Part shown: one piece after another, positions 1-10,302 of the stretch
How the letters are laid out: each line of letters starts with the position of its first letter
How positions within the stretch are numbered: position 1 is the first letter of the stretch
From: Streptomyces fumanus
GTDB taxonomy: Bacteria > Actinomycetota > Actinomycetes > Streptomycetales > Streptomycetaceae
NCBI RefSeq assembly: GCF_014655295.1
Contig: NZ_BNBI01000009.1
Coordinates: 310,001 to 374,000 of the forward strand
DNA: 64,000 nt
Direction: 5' to 3'
Program-made: the position numbers and the translations under genes
Notes under the pieces: model-generated
The model's database searches: none
Seen by the model: only the letters and a program-made list of their open reading frames with translations
What the model was told of the DNA's origin: nothing

Positions 1-865
1 TGATGACCCCGGCGAACAGGTCCGCGGTCGCCCGGCGCCCCCTCTCCACCAGCTCCGCCCGCTGTCCCAGGGCCTTCAGCACCCCGGGCAGCACCCGCCG
101 CACCGCGTTGACCCCGGCCACCGGCAGCCCGAAGTTGACCTCCCCGAGCCGCCCCGACGAGGTGCCCACCAGCGCCACCCCGACGACCCGGTCGCGGATC
201 AGCTCGGGGTACTGGTCGGCCAGCGCCATCACGGTCATCCCGCCCATGCTGTGCCCGACCAGGACGACCGGCCCCTCGGGCACCGCCGCGTCGAGCACCG
301 CCTTCAGGTCCCGGCCCAGTTCGTCGATGCTGACCGGCGCGCCGCCCCGCGCCTGCGCCACGCCCCGCCCGGAGCGGCCGTGGCTGCGCTGGTCCCAGTA
401 GACGGCCCGTACGGCACCGCGCAGCGCCTCGCGCTGGAAGTGCCAGGAGTCCTGGTTGAGGCAGTAGCCGTGGCAGAAGACGACGGTCGCGGGGGCGGGG
501 GTCTTGCGGCCGAACAGCCGGCGGCGGCGCGGCGCGGGGCCGCCCTCCGGCTCGATGTCGTCCACCTCGTAGTACAGCTCGGTGCCATCGTCGGCGTACG
601 CCTGGCCGGGTGTGCCGCGCAGCGCGCCGTAGGGTCCGGCGGAGTCCAGGGCGAGGCGGGCCTTGCGGCGGATGCCGCGGCCGACCGTCAGCCGTTCTAT
701 CGCCACCCCGGCCGCGGCTCCCGCCGCGACCACGCCGATCACCGCCCCCGCCAGGCCGGTCGCCCGGCGCCGGCCGCCGGCGGCGGCACCGGCCGCGGCC
801 TCGGTGGCGGAGGCGACGGCCGCCGCGGCGACGTCCGCGACGGCCTGCCCGCTGCTCTCGCTCAC
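1..865 (-). CDS. alpha/beta hydrolase, C-terminus beyond window start
   Basis: Serine hydrolase of the alpha/beta fold with unknown substrate. Reading from GTG at 865 (GAGGAG ribosome site 6 nt upstream) the protein has an Ala-rich N-terminus with a hydrophobic stretch (about residues 25-50, possibly a membrane anchor). It then shows the oxyanion-hole motif HGYCLNQDSW, the WDQRSHGRSG motif and the nucleophile elbow GHSMGG. The general acid and catalytic His would lie beyond the window edge, so the gene is incomplete here. It lies 89 nt downstream of alr on the same strand, the usual Streptomyces order (alr, hydrolase, then tsaE-type genes), so co-transcription is likely. Family assignment is firm; function is not. 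Confidence 0.85.
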   Translation of the reverse strand, partial: MSESSGQAVADVAAAAVASATEAAAGAAAGGRRRATGLAGAVIGVVAAGAAAGVAIERLTVGRGIRRKARLALDSAGPYGALRGTPGQAYADDGTELYYEVDDIEPEGGPAPRRRRLFGRKTPAPATVVFCHGYCLNQDSWHFQREALRGAVRAVYWDQRSHGRSGRGVAQARGGAPVSIDELGRDLKAVLDAAVPEGPVVLVGHSMGGMTVMALADQYPELIRDRVVGVALVGTSSGRLGEVNFGLPVAGVNAVRRVLPGVLKALGQRAELVERGRRATADLFAGVI

Positions 866-954
866 GTACCGCTCCTCTTCGCCGGCCCGGCCCCGTGCCG
901 CTGGCCCCTAGGGCTCTGGTTCACCCGAAAGTGTGCGTCATGCACACGCCGGGG

Positions 955-2115
955 TCACTCGTTCACATAGACCCGGGGAACGCGCGCACCGATGCGGGTG
1001 ACGATCTCGTACGCGATGGTGCCGGCCGCCTGGGCCCAGTCCTCGGCGGTGGGCTCGCCCCGGTCGCCCGGTCCGAACAGCACCGCCTCGGCGCCGGCCG
1101 CGGGCCGGTCGCCGCCCAGGTCGACCACGAACTGGTCCATCGCGATCCGCCCGGCGACCGTGCGCCACTTGCCGTCGACCAGGACGGGGGCGGCGGAGGA
1201 GGCGTGCCGGGGGATGCCGTCGCCGTAGCCGAGGGGGACCAGGCCCAGGGTGGTCTCGCCGGGGGTGGTGTAGTGGTGCCCGTAACTCACCCCGTGCCCG
1301 CCGGGCACCCGCTTGACCAGCGCGAGCGAGGCGGCCAGCGTCATCGCCGGGCGCAGTCCGAAGTCGGCGGGGGTGCCGACCTCGGGGCTGGGCGAGATGC
1401 CGTACAGGGCGATGCCGGGGCGGACGAGGTCGTAGTGCGCCTCGGGGAGCGTGAGGGTGGCGGGCGAGTTGGCGATGTGCCGCACCTCGGGCCGGACGCC
1501 CTCGCCCTCCGCGTACGCGGTCATCTCCCGGAACAGGTCGAGCTGGGCGCGGATCGAGGGGTGGCCGGGCTCGTCGGCGCGGGCGAAGTGGGACCAGAGG
1601 CCGGTGATCCGGACCAGTCCCTCGGCCTCGGCGCGCAGCGCGGCGCCGACCAGTTCCCGCCAGTCCGGTCCGGGCTGGCAGCCGTTGCGCCCGAGGCCGG
1701 TGTCGGCCTTGAGCTGAACGCGGGCGGGGCGTCCGGCGCGGCGCGCGGCGGCGGTGACCTCGGTCAGCGCCCACATCGCGCTGACCGACACGTCGAGGTC
1801 GGCCTCGATCGCCTCCTGCCAGGGGCCGCCGGGCGTCCAGAGCCAGCACATGATCCGCAGGTCGTCCGGCAGCCCGCCGGCACGCAGCGCCAGCGCCTCC
1901 TCCGGGGTGGCGGTGCCCAGCCAGGTCGCACCGGCCTCGACGGCGGCGCGGGCGCACGGGAGGGCGCCGTGGCCGTACCCGTCGGCCTTCACCACGGCCA
2001 TCAGCGCGGCGCCGCCGATCCGCCCGCGCAGCGCCCGCACATTGCTCCGCAACGCGCCCAGATCCACCTCGGCCCAGCCCCGCACCGACGCACCCCGCTC
2101 CACACTCTCGCTCAA
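955..2115 (-). CDS. alr: alanine racemase
   Basis: PLP-dependent interconversion of L- and D-alanine in the cytosol, supplying D-Ala for peptidoglycan. The 386 residues match the family length. The PLP lysine is K43 in AVVKADGYGHG, and the second catalytic base is the Tyr of GHGVSYGHHY in the C-terminal beta domain. The chosen start is TTG at 2115, supported by GGGAG 7 nt upstream; an in-frame GTG at 2103 is an alternative. The ribosome site lies inside a short perfect hairpin (2118-2134). It is followed by the alpha/beta hydrolase and preceded by the metallo-hydrolase gene on the same strand. Confidence 0.96.
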   Translation of the reverse strand: MSESVERGASVRGWAEVDLGALRSNVRALRGRIGGAALMAVVKADGYGHGALPCARAAVEAGATWLGTATPEEALALRAGGLPDDLRIMCWLWTPGGPWQEAIEADLDVSVSAMWALTEVTAAARRAGRPARVQLKADTGLGRNGCQPGPDWRELVGAALRAEAEGLVRITGLWSHFARADEPGHPSIRAQLDLFREMTAYAEGEGVRPEVRHIANSPATLTLPEAHYDLVRPGIALYGISPSPEVGTPADFGLRPAMTLAASLALVKRVPGGHGVSYGHHYTTPGETTLGLVPLGYGDGIPRHASSAAPVLVDGKWRTVAGRIAMDQFVVDLGGDRPAAGAEAVLFGPGDRGEPTAEDWAQAAGTIAYEIVTRIGARVPRVYVNE

Positions 2116-2117
2116 TC

Positions 2118-2134
2118 AGAGACTCCCAGTCTCT
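2118..2134 (-). promoter_or_regulatory. hairpin over the alr ribosome binding site
   Basis: Inverted repeat AGAGACT-GGG-AGTCTCT (RNA sense) lies immediately before the TTG start of alr. The GGGAG ribosome site falls partly in the loop and partly in the 3' arm. Pairing could dampen translation. The repeat is seen directly; any regulatory role is inference. Confidence 0.4.
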
Positions 2135-2155
2135 CAGAGCGGCCCGGCGGGGGTT

Positions 2156-2797
2156 CTAGAGCGTGAGGGTGGCGCCCGGTGCGAGGCGGGTGACCGGGAC
2201 GCCGGTGAGGCCCTGCTCGCCCAGGAGACGGGCGGTGGAGGTCTGGCCCAGCTCGCTGAGCATCAGCTCGTGGATCTGGACGACGCGGTCGGGCCGGACG
2301 GCGCGGACGTACTCGGCGGCCTCGCCGAGCTTGGTCCAGGGGCCGCTGGTGGGCAGCAGCAAGGTGCGTACGGGGGCGTCGGGTACGTGATAGGCGTCGC
2401 CGGGGTGGTAGAGGGCGCCGCCGTCCAGGAGGTAGCCGACGTTGTCCGGGCGGGGTACGTCGGCGTGGATCGGGGCGTGCCGGTGGCCGTGCACGGCGAC
2501 GGCGACCGGGCCGACGGCGAAGGTGTCACCGGCGGTGACGGCACGCACCCGCTCGTCGCCGCCCAGGGCCCGCGCGACGGCGGCCGTGCCGTAGACGCGC
2601 AGCTCGGGCCGGGCGTCCAGGGCGGCGGCGATCAGCTTCTCGTCGAAGTGGTCGAAGTGCTCGTGGGTGACCAGAACGGCGTCCGCCCGCGCGACGGCCT
2701 CCGCCGCGTCCGGGGTGAGCGTGCCGGGGTCGATGACCAGCCGGGTGCCGTCCTTCTCGACGGTGACACAGGCGTGGGCGTGCTTGGTGAGGCGCAC
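2156..2797 (-). CDS. metallo-beta-lactamase-fold hydrolase (UlaG-like)
   Basis: Putative cytosolic metal-dependent hydrolase of 213 residues. The metal-binding signature HEHFDH is seen at about residues 47-52. Further metal ligands are probably in AVHGHRHAPIH and YHPGDAYH; the latter fits the family pattern GD.yH. The C-terminal HEL motif also fits UlaG-like proteins. The substrate is not predictable. It is divergent from the MarR gene, with an inverted-repeat operator in the 112-nt spacer, so it is probably the regulated target. It lies 40 nt upstream of alr and may contribute read-through transcription to it. Confidence 0.85.
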   Translation of the reverse strand: MRLTKHAHACVTVEKDGTRLVIDPGTLTPDAAEAVARADAVLVTHEHFDHFDEKLIAAALDARPELRVYGTAAVARALGGDERVRAVTAGDTFAVGPVAVAVHGHRHAPIHADVPRPDNVGYLLDGGALYHPGDAYHVPDAPVRTLLLPTSGPWTKLGEAAEYVRAVRPDRVVQIHELMLSELGQTSTARLLGEQGLTGVPVTRLAPGATLTL

Positions 2798-2841
2798 GGG
2801 GTTCCTCTCGGGGGCGGTATGTCGGGCGCATGTCTACAGCA

Positions 2842-2881
2842 AAACTGTACAACCATTCTCTACACCTTGGCTGTACAGTTT
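2842..2881. promoter_or_regulatory. inverted-repeat operator between MBL-fold gene and marR
   Basis: AAACTGTACA (2842-2851) and TGTACAGTTT (2872-2881) form a perfect 10-bp inverted repeat separated by 20 bp; each arm contains the palindrome TGTACA. It sits in the AT-richer divergent spacer where both promoters must lie. A TAGACT at 2898-2903 could be the -10 element of marR. By family precedent the adjacent MarR protein would bind here, repressing itself and the hydrolase gene. Confidence 0.6.
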
Positions 2882-2909
2882 GGGTGCAGAGAATCGGTAG
2901 ACTCCCGCC

Positions 2910-3335
2910 ATGGATGACCAGCGACTGGCCGAGGAACTCCGTTCGACCATCGGGCACCTGGTGCGCACGGTGCGGGGCGCCGACACGATGCCCTCCGGCG
3001 AGGCCGCCGTCCTGGGCCACCTGGACCGCGGTGGCCCGCTGACCACCGCCGATGTCGCCCACCGGTGGGGCGTGAGCCACCAGTCGGCGGCGCGGGCCGT
3101 CAAGGACCTGCTGGCCCAGGGCCTGGTGCGGTCCGAGGCCCACCCGAGCGACGGGCGCAAGCTGCTGCTGCACCTCACGCCGGCCGGCCGCGACCGGCTG
3201 GCCGCGGAGCGCCGCCGCCGCGCGGACTGGCTCGGCGCCGCGATCGGCGAGGCCCTCACCCCGGAGGAACGGCACACCCTCGCGGCGGCCCTGCCCCTGC
3301 TGGGCCGCTTGGACGCCTACCTGAAGGGCAAGTAG
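2910..3335 (+). CDS. MarR-family transcriptional regulator
   Basis: Winged-helix dimeric repressor of 141 residues, the usual MarR length. The recognition helix region is TTADVAHRWGVSHQSAARAVKDLLAQGLV, followed by the wing containing the conserved DGRK-type turn (PSDGRKLLLHLT). ATG at 2910 follows the operator region closely, with no obvious ribosome site, so a short-leader or leaderless transcript is likely. It faces away from the metallo-hydrolase gene, which it presumably controls. The inducing ligand is unknown. It converges with the NAD(P)H-hydrate repair gene, only 22 nt away. Confidence 0.9.
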   Translation: MDDQRLAEELRSTIGHLVRTVRGADTMPSGEAAVLGHLDRGGPLTTADVAHRWGVSHQSAARAVKDLLAQGLVRSEAHPSDGRKLLLHLTPAGRDRLAAERRRRADWLGAAIGEALTPEERHTLAAALPLLGRLDAYLKGK

Positions 3336-3357
3336 GCGGGGCGAGGGCGGGCCGCGG

Positions 3358-4809
3358 TCAAGCGACCCCGTCCCCCACCTCCCGGACGTCCCGCCAGACC
3401 CGCCCCACCGCGCCCGCCACGTCCTCCGCCGATACCGGCGCCCCCTGCGCCGTCACCCGGCCCGCCAGCCCGTGCAGGTACGCCCCCACGCTCCCCGCGT
3501 CCACCACCGACAGCCCCGCCGCCAGCAGCGACCCCGCCAGCCCGGACAGCACGTCCCCGCTCCCGGCCGTGGCCAGCCAGGGCGTCCCCGTCGGGTTGAC
3601 CCGTACCGGTCCCCCGGCCGGACCGGCCACCACCGTGGTCGACCCCTTGAGCAGCACCGCCGCCCCGTACCGCCGGGCCAGTTCCCGTGCCGAGGTGACC
3701 CGTGCGGCCTCGACCTCCTCCCGGGACACCTCCAGCAGCGCCGCCGCCTCTCCCGCGTGCGGCGTCATCAGCGTCGGCGCCGACCGCCGCCGTACCGCGT
3801 CCGCGTCCGCCAGCCGCAGCCCGTCCGCGTCGATCAGCACCGGTACGTCCGCCGCCACCACCTCCGCCACCGTGCCCGCGTCGTCCCCGATCCCCGGCCC
3901 GACGACCCACGCCTGGACCCGCCCGGCCCGCGCCGGCCCCCGGTCGGACACGAGGGTCTCGGGGAACCGGGCGATCACCGCGTCCCCGGCCGGACCGACG
4001 TACCGCACCGCCCCGGCCCCGCCCCGCAGCGCGCCGGAGACGGCGAGGACGGCGGCGCCCGGGTACCGGGCCGAGCCCGCCGCGATGCCGACCACGCCCC
4101 GCCGGTACTTGTCGCTCTCGGCCCCCGGCACCGGCAGCAGCCGGGCCACGTCGGCGTGCTGGAGCGCCTCCGCCTCGGCCCGCCCGGCCGGCAGCGACAG
4201 CCCGATGCCGACCAGCCGCACCGAGCCCGCGTACTCCCGTGCCGGGTCGATCAGCAGCCCCGGCTTGTGCGCGCCGAACGTCACCGTCAGATCGGCCCGG
4301 ACCGCTTCGCCCCGCACCTCGCCGGTGTCGGCGTCCACCCCGCTCGGCAGGTCGACCGCGACGACGGCCGCCCGGGACCGCCGGGCCGCCTCGGCGAGCG
4401 GTACCGCCGCCGGCCGCAGCCCGCCCTTGCCACCGATGCCGACGATCCCGTCGAGGACCAGGTCGGCCCGTTCGATCAGTGCCTCCCCCGCCCCGGCCGC
4501 CGCGACCCGGCCGCCGGCCCGGCGCAGCGCCGCGAGTCCCCCGGCGTGCGCCCGCTCGGGCGCGAGCAGCACCGCGTGCACGCCCGCGCCGCGCCGGGCG
4601 AGCCGCGCCCCGGCGTACAGCGCGTCGCCGCCGTTGTCGCCGCTGCCGACCAGCAGCACGACCCGGCTGCCGTACACCCGCCCGAGCAGTTCGGCGCAGG
4701 CGGCGGCGAGTCCGGCCGCCGCCCGCTGCATCAACGCTCCCTCGGGGAGCCGGGCCATCAGCTCCCGCTCCGCCGCCCTGACCGTCTCCACGCTGTACGC
4801 AGTCCGCAT
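3358..4809 (-). CDS. nnr: bifunctional NAD(P)H-hydrate epimerase / ADP-dependent dehydratase
   Basis: Repairs hydrated NAD(P)H. The N-terminal YjeF-N half epimerises R- and S-hydrates. The C-terminal ribokinase-like half dehydrates the S form with ADP. Seen: GSGDNGGDALYAGARLA (YjeF-N), VDLPSGVDADTGEV, then YRRGVVGIAAGSARYPGA, LMTPHAGEAAALL and the nucleotide site ATAGSGDVLSGL in the C-terminal domain. The start was set at ATG 4809 (MRTAYSVETV, GGGAG 10 nt upstream), giving 483 residues; a longer reading begins at 4866 but its extra residues do not look conserved. acpS lies just upstream, the normal Streptomyces arrangement. Confidence 0.93.
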   Translation of the reverse strand: MRTAYSVETVRAAERELMARLPEGALMQRAAAGLAAACAELLGRVYGSRVVLLVGSGDNGGDALYAGARLARRGAGVHAVLLAPERAHAGGLAALRRAGGRVAAAGAGEALIERADLVLDGIVGIGGKGGLRPAAVPLAEAARRSRAAVVAVDLPSGVDADTGEVRGEAVRADLTVTFGAHKPGLLIDPAREYAGSVRLVGIGLSLPAGRAEAEALQHADVARLLPVPGAESDKYRRGVVGIAAGSARYPGAAVLAVSGALRGGAGAVRYVGPAGDAVIARFPETLVSDRGPARAGRVQAWVVGPGIGDDAGTVAEVVAADVPVLIDADGLRLADADAVRRRSAPTLMTPHAGEAAALLEVSREEVEAARVTSARELARRYGAAVLLKGSTTVVAGPAGGPVRVNPTGTPWLATAGSGDVLSGLAGSLLAAGLSVVDAGSVGAYLHGLAGRVTAQGAPVSAEDVAGAVGRVWRDVREVGDGVA

Positions 4810-4907
4810 ACGCCCGAGTCTCCCGTACCTCACCGGTCCCGTCGTGTCCCTTGACACCTTGCCCACCGACCGGCGACGACACGGTCCTCATCCAGGGCGT
4901 CCCGGCG

Positions 4908-5279
4908 TCACCCCTCCGCGATCACCACCGCCGACGCCACCCCGGCGTCATGGCTCAGCGACACATGCCACGTCGCGACGCCCAGCTCCGCCGCCCGCGC
5001 CGCCACCGTCCCCGTCACCCGCAGCCGGGGCCGCCCGCTGTCCTCGACGTACACCTCGGCGTCGGTCCACAGCAGCCCGCCCGGCGCGCCGAGCGCCTTG
5101 GCCAGCGCCTCCTTCGCCGCGAACCGCGCGGCCAGCGAGGCGACCCCGCGCCGCTCCCCGCTCGGCAGTCGCAGCTCACTGTCCAGGAACAGCCGCCGCG
5201 CCATCCCCGGCGTACGCTCCAGCGCCGCCCCGAACCGCTCGATCTCGGCCACGTCGATCCCGACCCCGATGATGCTCAT
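4908..5279 (-). CDS. acpS: holo-[acyl-carrier-protein] synthase
   Basis: Transfers the phosphopantetheine arm of CoA to apo-ACP, making the carrier usable for fatty-acid and often polyketide synthesis. The protein is 123 residues, full family length. Mg2+/CoA motifs are GVGIDVAEIERF near the N-terminus and RFAAKEALAKALG (residues about 52-64), and the C-terminal WHVSLSHD motif is present. It precedes the NAD(P)H-hydrate repair gene by 98 nt on the same strand. Confidence 0.95.
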   Translation of the reverse strand: MSIIGVGIDVAEIERFGAALERTPGMARRLFLDSELRLPSGERRGVASLAARFAAKEALAKALGAPGGLLWTDAEVYVEDSGRPRLRVTGTVAARAAELGVATWHVSLSHDAGVASAVVIAEG

Positions 5280-5288
5280 GCGGAGACC

Positions 5289-5588
5289 TTACGAGGCGGT
5301 CCCGTCCGACTCCCCGAGAAAGAGGTCCTCGACCCGCTCGACCGTCACGGCCCGCCCGAGCCATTCGTCGAGCCGGGCGAGATCCGTGCACGTGACGACC
5401 CGCTCCCGTACCTCATCGGAAACAGCGATCCCCCGCACCTCCAGCACCCGCAGGACGCCTTCCGCCTTGCCCTTGGCCTCCCCTAGGACTTTGCCCTGCG
5501 CCTCACCCGCAGCTTTACCCTTGGCCTCACCTTCGTAGTAAGCCTCCTCAAAGACCGTTCCCCTGCCCGGGAAGTAAGAAATAACCAC
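5289..5588 (-). pseudogene. C-terminal remnant of a PD-(D/E)XK nuclease/Rpn-like protein
   Basis: A 99-residue reading frame. Its centre has glycine/lysine/glutamate repeats (EGEAKGKAAGEAQGKVLG). Its end (RVLEVRGIAVSDEVRERVVTCTDLARLDEWLGRAVTVERVEDLF) resembles the C-terminal tail of the roughly 290-residue Rpn/PD-(D/E)XK-like proteins common in Streptomyces. The nuclease domain that should precede it is absent; only the short stretch SYFPGRGTVFEEAYYEG remains. It is squeezed between acpS (9 nt) and the HATPase gene (4 nt). A short expressed protein cannot be excluded, but a decayed fragment is more likely. Confidence 0.55.
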
Positions 5589-5592
5589 TCGG

Positions 5593-6039
5593 TCACCCCT
5601 TCGAGCGCCGGATCACCATTGACGCCACCCGCTTCGAAGCGCCCAGTTCACACCAGACGACCTTCCCGCGAGCACCCTTCCGTGCCAGCGGCTGCCAGCC
5701 CCACACGTCGGCACAGGCCCGCACCAGGGCCAGGCCCCGGCCGTCCTCGGCGTCCACGTCCGCGAAGGCGAGCGGCGGCTCCGGCGGCGACGGGTCCGCG
5801 TCCCACGCGCCGATGCGCAGTACGCCGTTCCCCGACCAGCACACGCGCAGAGCGGCCGGCCCCTCGGTGTGCCGTACGGCGTTCGAGACCAGCTCCGTGG
5901 CCAGCAGTTCCGCGACGTCGACCAGGCCGATCAGGCCGTGCACCGTGAGGATCAGCCGGAGAGTGCGGCGGCAGACGGTGACGGCACGGACGTCGTTCGG
6001 GATGTGGAGGGAGTACTCCCACGGGTCATTTCCGAGCAT
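5593..6039 (-). CDS. ATP-binding anti-sigma-factor-like protein (HATPase_c)
   Basis: A 148-residue GHKL ATPase-domain protein of the RsbW/SpoIIAB type, a very expanded family in Streptomyces. The N box is TELVSNAVRH and the G1 region is DGRGLALVRACADVWGW. No other domain is present. The start ATG at 6039 has GGAG 7 nt upstream; the frame stays open further upstream but there overlaps antisense to the neighbouring XRE gene. It is divergent from the XRE-DUF5753 gene, the typical partner in whiJ-like regulatory modules. It may act as a kinase of an anti-anti-sigma factor or bind a regulator; the partner is unknown. Confidence 0.82.
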   Translation of the reverse strand: MLGNDPWEYSLHIPNDVRAVTVCRRTLRLILTVHGLIGLVDVAELLATELVSNAVRHTEGPAALRVCWSGNGVLRIGAWDADPSPPEPPLAFADVDAEDGRGLALVRACADVWGWQPLARKGARGKVVWCELGASKRVASMVIRRSKG

Positions 6040-6261
6040 GCGGCGACTCCAGCGTGCTTGCGTGGTCGAAGGTGGTGGCCGGTGTCGGTGCCGCATCCAC
6101 AAGGGCAGGGCGAAGCGGTGCACTTCCGGCACGTGAGTGGCGCACAGAGTGTGCGTCACGTCACTGACCGTAGACCTTGAATGAAATACCAAGCAAGCGA
6201 ACCGCGTAATCTGCCCTCGAATGAGGAGCGTTCTCGGGCGCGTTGAACCTAGGAGACGTTC

Positions 6262-7104
6262 ATGGCTTTGCGGCGAGATCCCACGGCGCGCCAGAAGCGC
6301 CTGGCAACCGAACTGCGCCGACTGCGCGATGCCGCGGGTCTCAAAGCTGGTGAGGCCGCGGAGCTGCTCGGAGTGAGTCGAGTTCAGATCAGCCAGATCG
6401 AAACCGCCCTGGCAGGTGTGAGCGAGACCCGTCTGCGCCGCCTCGCGGCCCACTACATGTGCACGGACGAGCGACTGATCGACGCCCTGGTCGCCCTGGC
6501 GACCGACCGTACCCGCGGCTGGTGGGAGGAGTACCGATGGCTGCTGCCGACTCCCTTCCTCGACCTTGCCGAACTGGAGCACCACGCCACGTTCCTGCGG
6601 GAGGTCCAGTTCCAGTTCATCCCCGGCCCGCTCCAGACCGAGGACTACGCACGCGCAGTCTTCTCCTACCGCGTCCCCGAACTCCCCCGTACGGAGGTGG
6701 AGTTGCGCGTCCGCCACCGGATGCGACGCAAGACGGCGCTCGAAGGGACCCCGTACGAGGCGATCATTCACGAGGCCGCACTGCGCATCATGGTCGGAAC
6801 CCGTGCCGCATCACGCGCGCAGCTCGACCACCTGCTGCGCCTCACGGAGGCCGATCACGTCACCGTGCGCGTCATCCCCTTCTCCTTGGAGGGGTTCGCC
6901 GGTGCCGCGAGCGCGATGGTGTACGCGGGTGGCTCCGTCCCCCAGTTGGACACCGTCGCACGCGACGCACCGCACGGTACGACGTTCATCGACTCAGAGG
7001 CACAACTCGGCGCCTTTCGAACGCTGTTCCATAAGGTGGAGAGCGCGTCGCTCGATCCCGCTCGGTCGCGCGACTTCATCCACAGGCTGGCGAAGGAGCT
7101 GTGA
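6262..7104 (+). CDS. XRE-family regulator with DUF5753 (Scr1/WhiJ-like)
   Basis: DNA-binding regulator of 280 residues. The N-terminal helix-turn-helix (about residues 14-70) includes KAGEAAELLGVSRVQISQIE. The DUF5753 domain (about 95-275) is recognised by FIPGPLQTEDYARAV, RVRHRMRRKTALEG and VRVIPFSLEGFAG. A clear AGGAGA ribosome site precedes the ATG. It is followed 7 nt later by the DUF397 gene and faces the HATPase gene. In the family these pairs behave like antitoxin-like regulators of development or antibiotic genes. Which promoters this copy controls cannot be told from sequence. Confidence 0.9.
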   Translation: MALRRDPTARQKRLATELRRLRDAAGLKAGEAAELLGVSRVQISQIETALAGVSETRLRRLAAHYMCTDERLIDALVALATDRTRGWWEEYRWLLPTPFLDLAELEHHATFLREVQFQFIPGPLQTEDYARAVFSYRVPELPRTEVELRVRHRMRRKTALEGTPYEAIIHEAALRIMVGTRAASRAQLDHLLRLTEADHVTVRVIPFSLEGFAGAASAMVYAGGSVPQLDTVARDAPHGTTFIDSEAQLGAFRTLFHKVESASLDPARSRDFIHRLAKEL

Positions 7105-7293
7105 GACACCCATGGGCACCCCCGGCAACTGGCGCAAGTCGTCCTACTCAGGTCCCGGCGACGGCAACTCCTGCGTAGAGATAGCCGACACCCGCACCCA
7201 GGTGGCCGTCCGGGATTCCAAGAATCTCGCCTACGGCGCCCTCACCTTCCCCGTCGCCGCCTTCGCCCCCTTCCTCGACGCGCTCAAGCAGCC

Positions 7294-9141
<1,848 letters not shown>

Positions 9142-9292
9142 GACCGGCAGCCTACGGTCAGCTCCGATCACGAACCCGTCATTCCGTGCCCGAAATCGGA
9201 AATTCCCACCGGGGTACGAACGCCGTCGCGCGCATCCTCCGGCGTGACGCACTCCACCCGCCACCCCGTTCGAACTCCGTTAACAATGGAAT

Positions 9293-10282
9293 GTGATCTC
9301 TCCGGTCCCCTCGATACCCCGGAGCGCCCACCGGCATCGGCCGGAGGCGACTCCCTACGTCGATCTCACCCGTGCCGAGTGGAGCGCGCTGCGCGACAAG
9401 ACGCCGCTGCCGCTCACCGCCGAGGAGGTCGAGAAGCTGCGCGGCCTCGGTGACGTCATCGACCTCGACGAGGTGCGGGACATCTACCTCCCGCTCTCCC
9501 GCCTGCTCAACCTCTACGTCGGCGCCACCGACGGCCTGCGCGGCGCGCTGAACACCTTCCTCGGCGAGCAGGGCTCCCAGTCCGGCACCCCCTTCGTCAT
9601 CGGCGTGGCCGGCTCGGTCGCGGTCGGCAAGTCCACCGTCGCCCGCCTGCTCCAGGCGCTGCTGTCCCGCTGGCCCGAGCACCCGCGGGTCGAGCTGGTC
9701 ACCACGGACGGCTTCCTGCTGCCGACCAGGGAGCTGGAGGCCCGGGGCCTGATGTCCCGCAAGGGCTTCCCCGAGTCGTACGACCGCCGGGCCCTGACCC
9801 GGTTCGTCGCCGACATCAAGGCCGGGAAGGCCGAGGTCACGGCACCGGTCTACTCCCACCTGATCTACGACATCGTGCCGGGCGAGAAGCTGACCGTGCG
9901 CCGCCCCGACATCCTGATCGTCGAGGGCCTGAACGTCCTCCAGCCCGCCCTGCCCGGCAAGGACGGCCGCACCCGGGTGGGCCTCGCCGACTACTTCGAC
10001 TTCAGCGTGTACGTCGACGCCCGCACCGAGGACATCGAGCGCTGGTACCTGGACCGCTTCAAGAAACTGCGCGCGACCGCCTTCCAGAACCCCTCCTCGT
10101 ACTTCCGCAAGTACACCCAGGTCTCGGAGGAGGAGGCGCTGGAGTACGCCCGCACCACCTGGCGGACGATCAACAGGCCCAACCTGGTGGAGAACGTCGC
10201 CCCGACCCGCGGCCGGGCCACCCTGATCCTGCGCAAGGGCCCCGACCACAAGGTGCAGAGGCTGCGGCTGCGCAAGCTGTGA
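9293..10282 (+). CDS. coaA: pantothenate kinase, type I
   Basis: Phosphorylates pantothenate, the first and regulated step of CoA synthesis. The P-loop GVAGSVAVGKST is at residues 104-115, followed by VTTDGFLLP, SHLIYDIVPG and the EGLNVLQ motif. The 329-residue length suits the bacterial CoaA type. The start is GTG at 9293; an overlapping ATG two bases earlier is immediately stopped. It is divergent from glmS, with about 150 bp between them holding both promoters. Confidence 0.95.
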   Translation: MISPVPSIPRSAHRHRPEATPYVDLTRAEWSALRDKTPLPLTAEEVEKLRGLGDVIDLDEVRDIYLPLSRLLNLYVGATDGLRGALNTFLGEQGSQSGTPFVIGVAGSVAVGKSTVARLLQALLSRWPEHPRVELVTTDGFLLPTRELEARGLMSRKGFPESYDRRALTRFVADIKAGKAEVTAPVYSHLIYDIVPGEKLTVRRPDILIVEGLNVLQPALPGKDGRTRVGLADYFDFSVYVDARTEDIERWYLDRFKKLRATAFQNPSSYFRKYTQVSEEEALEYARTTWRTINRPNLVENVAPTRGRATLILRKGPDHKVQRLRLRKL

Positions 10283-10302
10283 CACGCGGTTGAATGGGTG
10301 CC

